Assembly (NCBI GenBank): GCA_017435025.1
Contig: JAFSFU010000050.1
Coordinates: 1-7,232, forward strand
Direction: 5' to 3'
DNA: 7,232 bases
Origin: Lachnospiraceae bacterium
GTDB lineage: Bacteria; Bacillota_A; Clostridia; Lachnospirales; Lachnospiraceae
Shown here: positions 6,074 through 7,232 of the stretch, one piece after another
How positions within the stretch are numbered: position 1 is the first letter of the stretch
Layout of the letters: each line of letters opens with the position of its first letter
Translations under genes and position numbers: made by a program
Notes under the pieces: generated by a model
The model's input: only the letters and a program-made list of their open reading frames with translations
The model's database searches: none
Told to the model about the DNA's origin: nothing

Positions 6074-6086
6074 ACTAATGTATATA
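6057..6086 (+). promoter_or_regulatory. Promoter of the LysR-type regulator gene
   Basis: TTGACA (6057-6062, perfect -35) and TATATA (6081-6086) with an 18-nt spacer, giving a start near 6093 and a leader of about 43 nt. The -35 lies in the left arm of the inverted repeat, the usual arrangement for LysR autorepression. A TATAAT at 6106-6111 is an alternative -10 without a matching -35. Confidence 0.5.
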
Positions 6087-6089
6087 TTA

Positions 6090-6111
6090 ATTATAGCCAA
6101 TCATCTATAAT
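6090..6111. promoter_or_regulatory. Second inverted repeat, ATTATAG-N8-CTATAAT
   Basis: Perfect 7-bp arms (6090-6096 and 6105-6111) with an 8-nt centre, at or just after the predicted regulator transcription start. It could be an extra regulator site or a weak A/U-rich stem in the leader. Each arm also contains a TATAAT in opposite orientation, so it may simply be -10-like sequence. Confidence 0.3.
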
Positions 6112-6135
6112 CATAAGATATTAAGGAGATACATC

Positions 6136-7074
6136 ATGTTTCGAAATATGAAATACGTTTATGCTGTATATGAATCAAAAAGTTTCAGCAAGGCTGCAGA
6201 GAAACTTCACATTTCGCAACCGTCACTCAGTGCCATGATCAAAAAAATCGAACAACAGGTGGGAACCAGCATCTTTAATCGAAAAACCTTTCCAATCTCA
6301 TTGACTCCGTTTGGAATTGAATATATACATGCCATTGAACAGATCTATGAGATAACCGATTATGTTCAAAATATTGCTTATGATACCCACACATTGAACT
6401 ATGGAAAACTCTCCATCGGATCCAGCAATCTGAGCATAGAAAGCAACGTGACTATAGCAATTTCACAATTCAAAAAACGATATCCTAACATACAGTTAAA
6501 TGTCTATGAGTCCAGCACTATACGTGCAAAAAATATGCTCGACTCGGGTGATCTGGATTTAATGATTACAAACCGTCCTCTCGAACTAAGCAAATACAAT
6601 CGAATCCTTTGTCAATGTGAATTTTTGGTTCTAGCCGTACCATCTAATGATCCAATCAATTCTCGATACAAAGATAAGCAGCTTACGCTTGAAGAATTAA
6701 AGGATCTTGAATCTCTTCCACCTGAAAGAGAAGTGAATTTAGAGGCATTTTCTGAAATACCATTTATCCTGCTTCGAGACGACAACTATCTGCGAAGTTG
6801 TACAAATGCTTTATTTCAATATGCAGGCTTTGAACCCAATATTATATTGGAGTTGGATCAATCTTGTGTTTCGATGAACTTCGCAAGAATGGGAATTGGA
6901 GCAACAATCTTCAGCAATCGTTTGATAAACTCGCAAAATTATGACGGACTAACTTATTATAAACTTGCTGGAGATTTGTCTCGGAGGGATATGTTCATCT
7001 TTTACCGAAAAACGAATTATATTTCCCTGGCCATGAGACGCTTCATTGATATCATCTGCACAACGAGTATATAA
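6136..7074 (+). CDS. LysR-type transcriptional regulator, divergent from the aldolase operon
   Basis: 312 residues, normal for the family. The N-terminal winged helix-turn-helix spans about residues 1-60, with SFSKAAEKLHISQPSLS as the HTH core and IKKIEQQVG leading to the wing (IFNRKTFPISLTPFG). A linker helix follows. The effector-binding domain begins around residue 90 at GKLSIGSSNLS, and the C-terminal half holds the usual ARMGIGATIF segment before the final strand. The start is an ATG 7 nt after AAGGAG (6124-6129). LysR-type regulators usually bind a T-N11-A dyad between themselves and the target operon, repress their own gene and activate the target when the inducer binds; the intergenic dyads fit this. 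The natural inducer would be the substrate or product of the adjacent aldolase and symporter. No terminator is visible after the stop; the next promoter begins immediately at 7075. Confidence 0.95.
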   Translation: MFRNMKYVYAVYESKSFSKAAEKLHISQPSLSAMIKKIEQQVGTSIFNRKTFPISLTPFGIEYIHAIEQIYEITDYVQNIAYDTHTLNYGKLSIGSSNLSIESNVTIAISQFKKRYPNIQLNVYESSTIRAKNMLDSGDLDLMITNRPLELSKYNRILCQCEFLVLAVPSNDPINSRYKDKQLTLEELKDLESLPPEREVNLEAFSEIPFILLRDDNYLRSCTNALFQYAGFEPNIILELDQSCVSMNFARMGIGATIFSNRLINSQNYDGLTYYKLAGDLSRRDMFIFYRKTNYISLAMRRFIDIICTTSI

Positions 7075-7102
7075 TTGACTTTTTCCCAATTAAAGATATA
7101 AT
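7075..7102 (+). promoter_or_regulatory. Near-consensus promoter for the gene at the right edge
   Basis: TTGACT (5/6) and TATAAT (6/6) with a 16-nt spacer, directly after the regulator's stop codon. The start is expected near 7109, with a leader of about 53 nt. This is the strongest sigma-A-type promoter in the window by consensus. Confidence 0.75.
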
Positions 7103-7108
7103 AGAAGC

Positions 7109-7124
7109 AATTGATTTTTCAATT
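7109..7124. repeat. Inverted repeat AATTGA-TTTT-TCAATT at the transcription start
   Basis: 6-bp perfect arms with a 4-nt loop, overlapping the expected +1 of the downstream promoter. No T tract follows the hairpin, so it is not a terminator. It could be an operator or a 5'-end stem protecting the transcript. Confidence 0.35.
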
Positions 7125-7161
7125 AATCGAAAGATAATCCGTAACACAGAAAGGAATCCGT

Positions 7162-7232
7162 ATGTCCAATTTTTTCAAAAATATTTCCGTTAAGAAGCTT
7201 ATTCCGTACCTTCTTGTCGGCGCGATTTCCAG
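7162..7232 (+). CDS. N-terminal fragment of an unidentified, probably membrane or exported protein
   Basis: Only 23 codons are visible before the right edge, starting MSNFFKNISVKKLIPYLL. The ATG follows AAAGGA at 6 nt spacing and lies about 53 nt after a strong predicted promoter, so the start is convincing. Three lysines precede a hydrophobic stretch (LIPYLLVGAIS), the pattern of a signal anchor, signal peptide or first membrane helix. The family cannot be recognised from this length. Its own promoter and opposite direction to the aldolase operon suggest it is not part of that cassette. Confidence 0.7.
   Translation, partial: MSNFFKNISVKKLIPYLLVGAIS

Noticed and set aside
7109..7124. Terminator for the LysR-type gene
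   Set aside because: The hairpin is A/T-only apart from one G-C pair per arm, has no following T run, and lies downstream of a strong promoter.

Overview
The window looks like chromosomal DNA of an anaerobic low-GC Firmicute, most likely a gut Lachnospiraceae/Clostridia member. The evidence is strong AGGAGG-type ribosome binding sites, an NfnAB-type flavin/iron-sulfur oxidoreductase pair, and a DHFR with the clostridial form of its N-terminal loop. The genus cannot be fixed from the sequence alone. I see no rRNA, tRNA, CRISPR array, insertion sequence or phage gene.

Left part, minus strand (1-3482): two tightly packed units read right to left. The first is an MBL-fold metallohydrolase whose stop codon overlaps the start of dihydrofolate reductase (ATGA, 4 nt). 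The second starts at its own extended -10 promoter in the 104-nt gap after folA. It encodes the NfnA-like FAD/[2Fe-2S] subunit and, 17 nt later, the NfnB/GltA-like subunit with two [4Fe-4S] motifs, which runs off the left edge. NfnAB-type enzymes couple NADH, NADPH and ferredoxin pools, and DHFR consumes NADPH, so this half is housekeeping redox and one-carbon metabolism.

Middle and right part (3612-7074): a visibly more A+T-rich amino-acid cassette. A minus-strand operon encodes a PLP-dependent threonine aldolase-family enzyme followed by a DAACS-family sodium/amino-acid symporter, and ends in a hairpin terminator. A LysR-type regulator is transcribed divergently. The 157-nt divergent intergenic region carries two opposed promoters whose -35 boxes sit in the two arms of one inverted repeat, plus two further perfect dyads. 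The layout suggests a LysR-regulated module that imports and cleaves a small beta-hydroxy amino acid. The symporter has Thr where acidic-amino-acid members of the family have the Arg that binds the substrate side chain, so a neutral substrate such as threonine or serine is favoured. As written, the symporter's 5' end is out of frame: one extra A in an A6 run would restore a textbook N-terminus behind a strong Shine-Dalgarno.

Right edge (7075-7232): a near-consensus promoter and the first 23 codons of an unidentified, probably membrane-associated or exported protein on the plus strand.

No wholly new system is evident. The points most worth attention are the frameshifted symporter start, its altered substrate-site residue, and the compact divergent control region.
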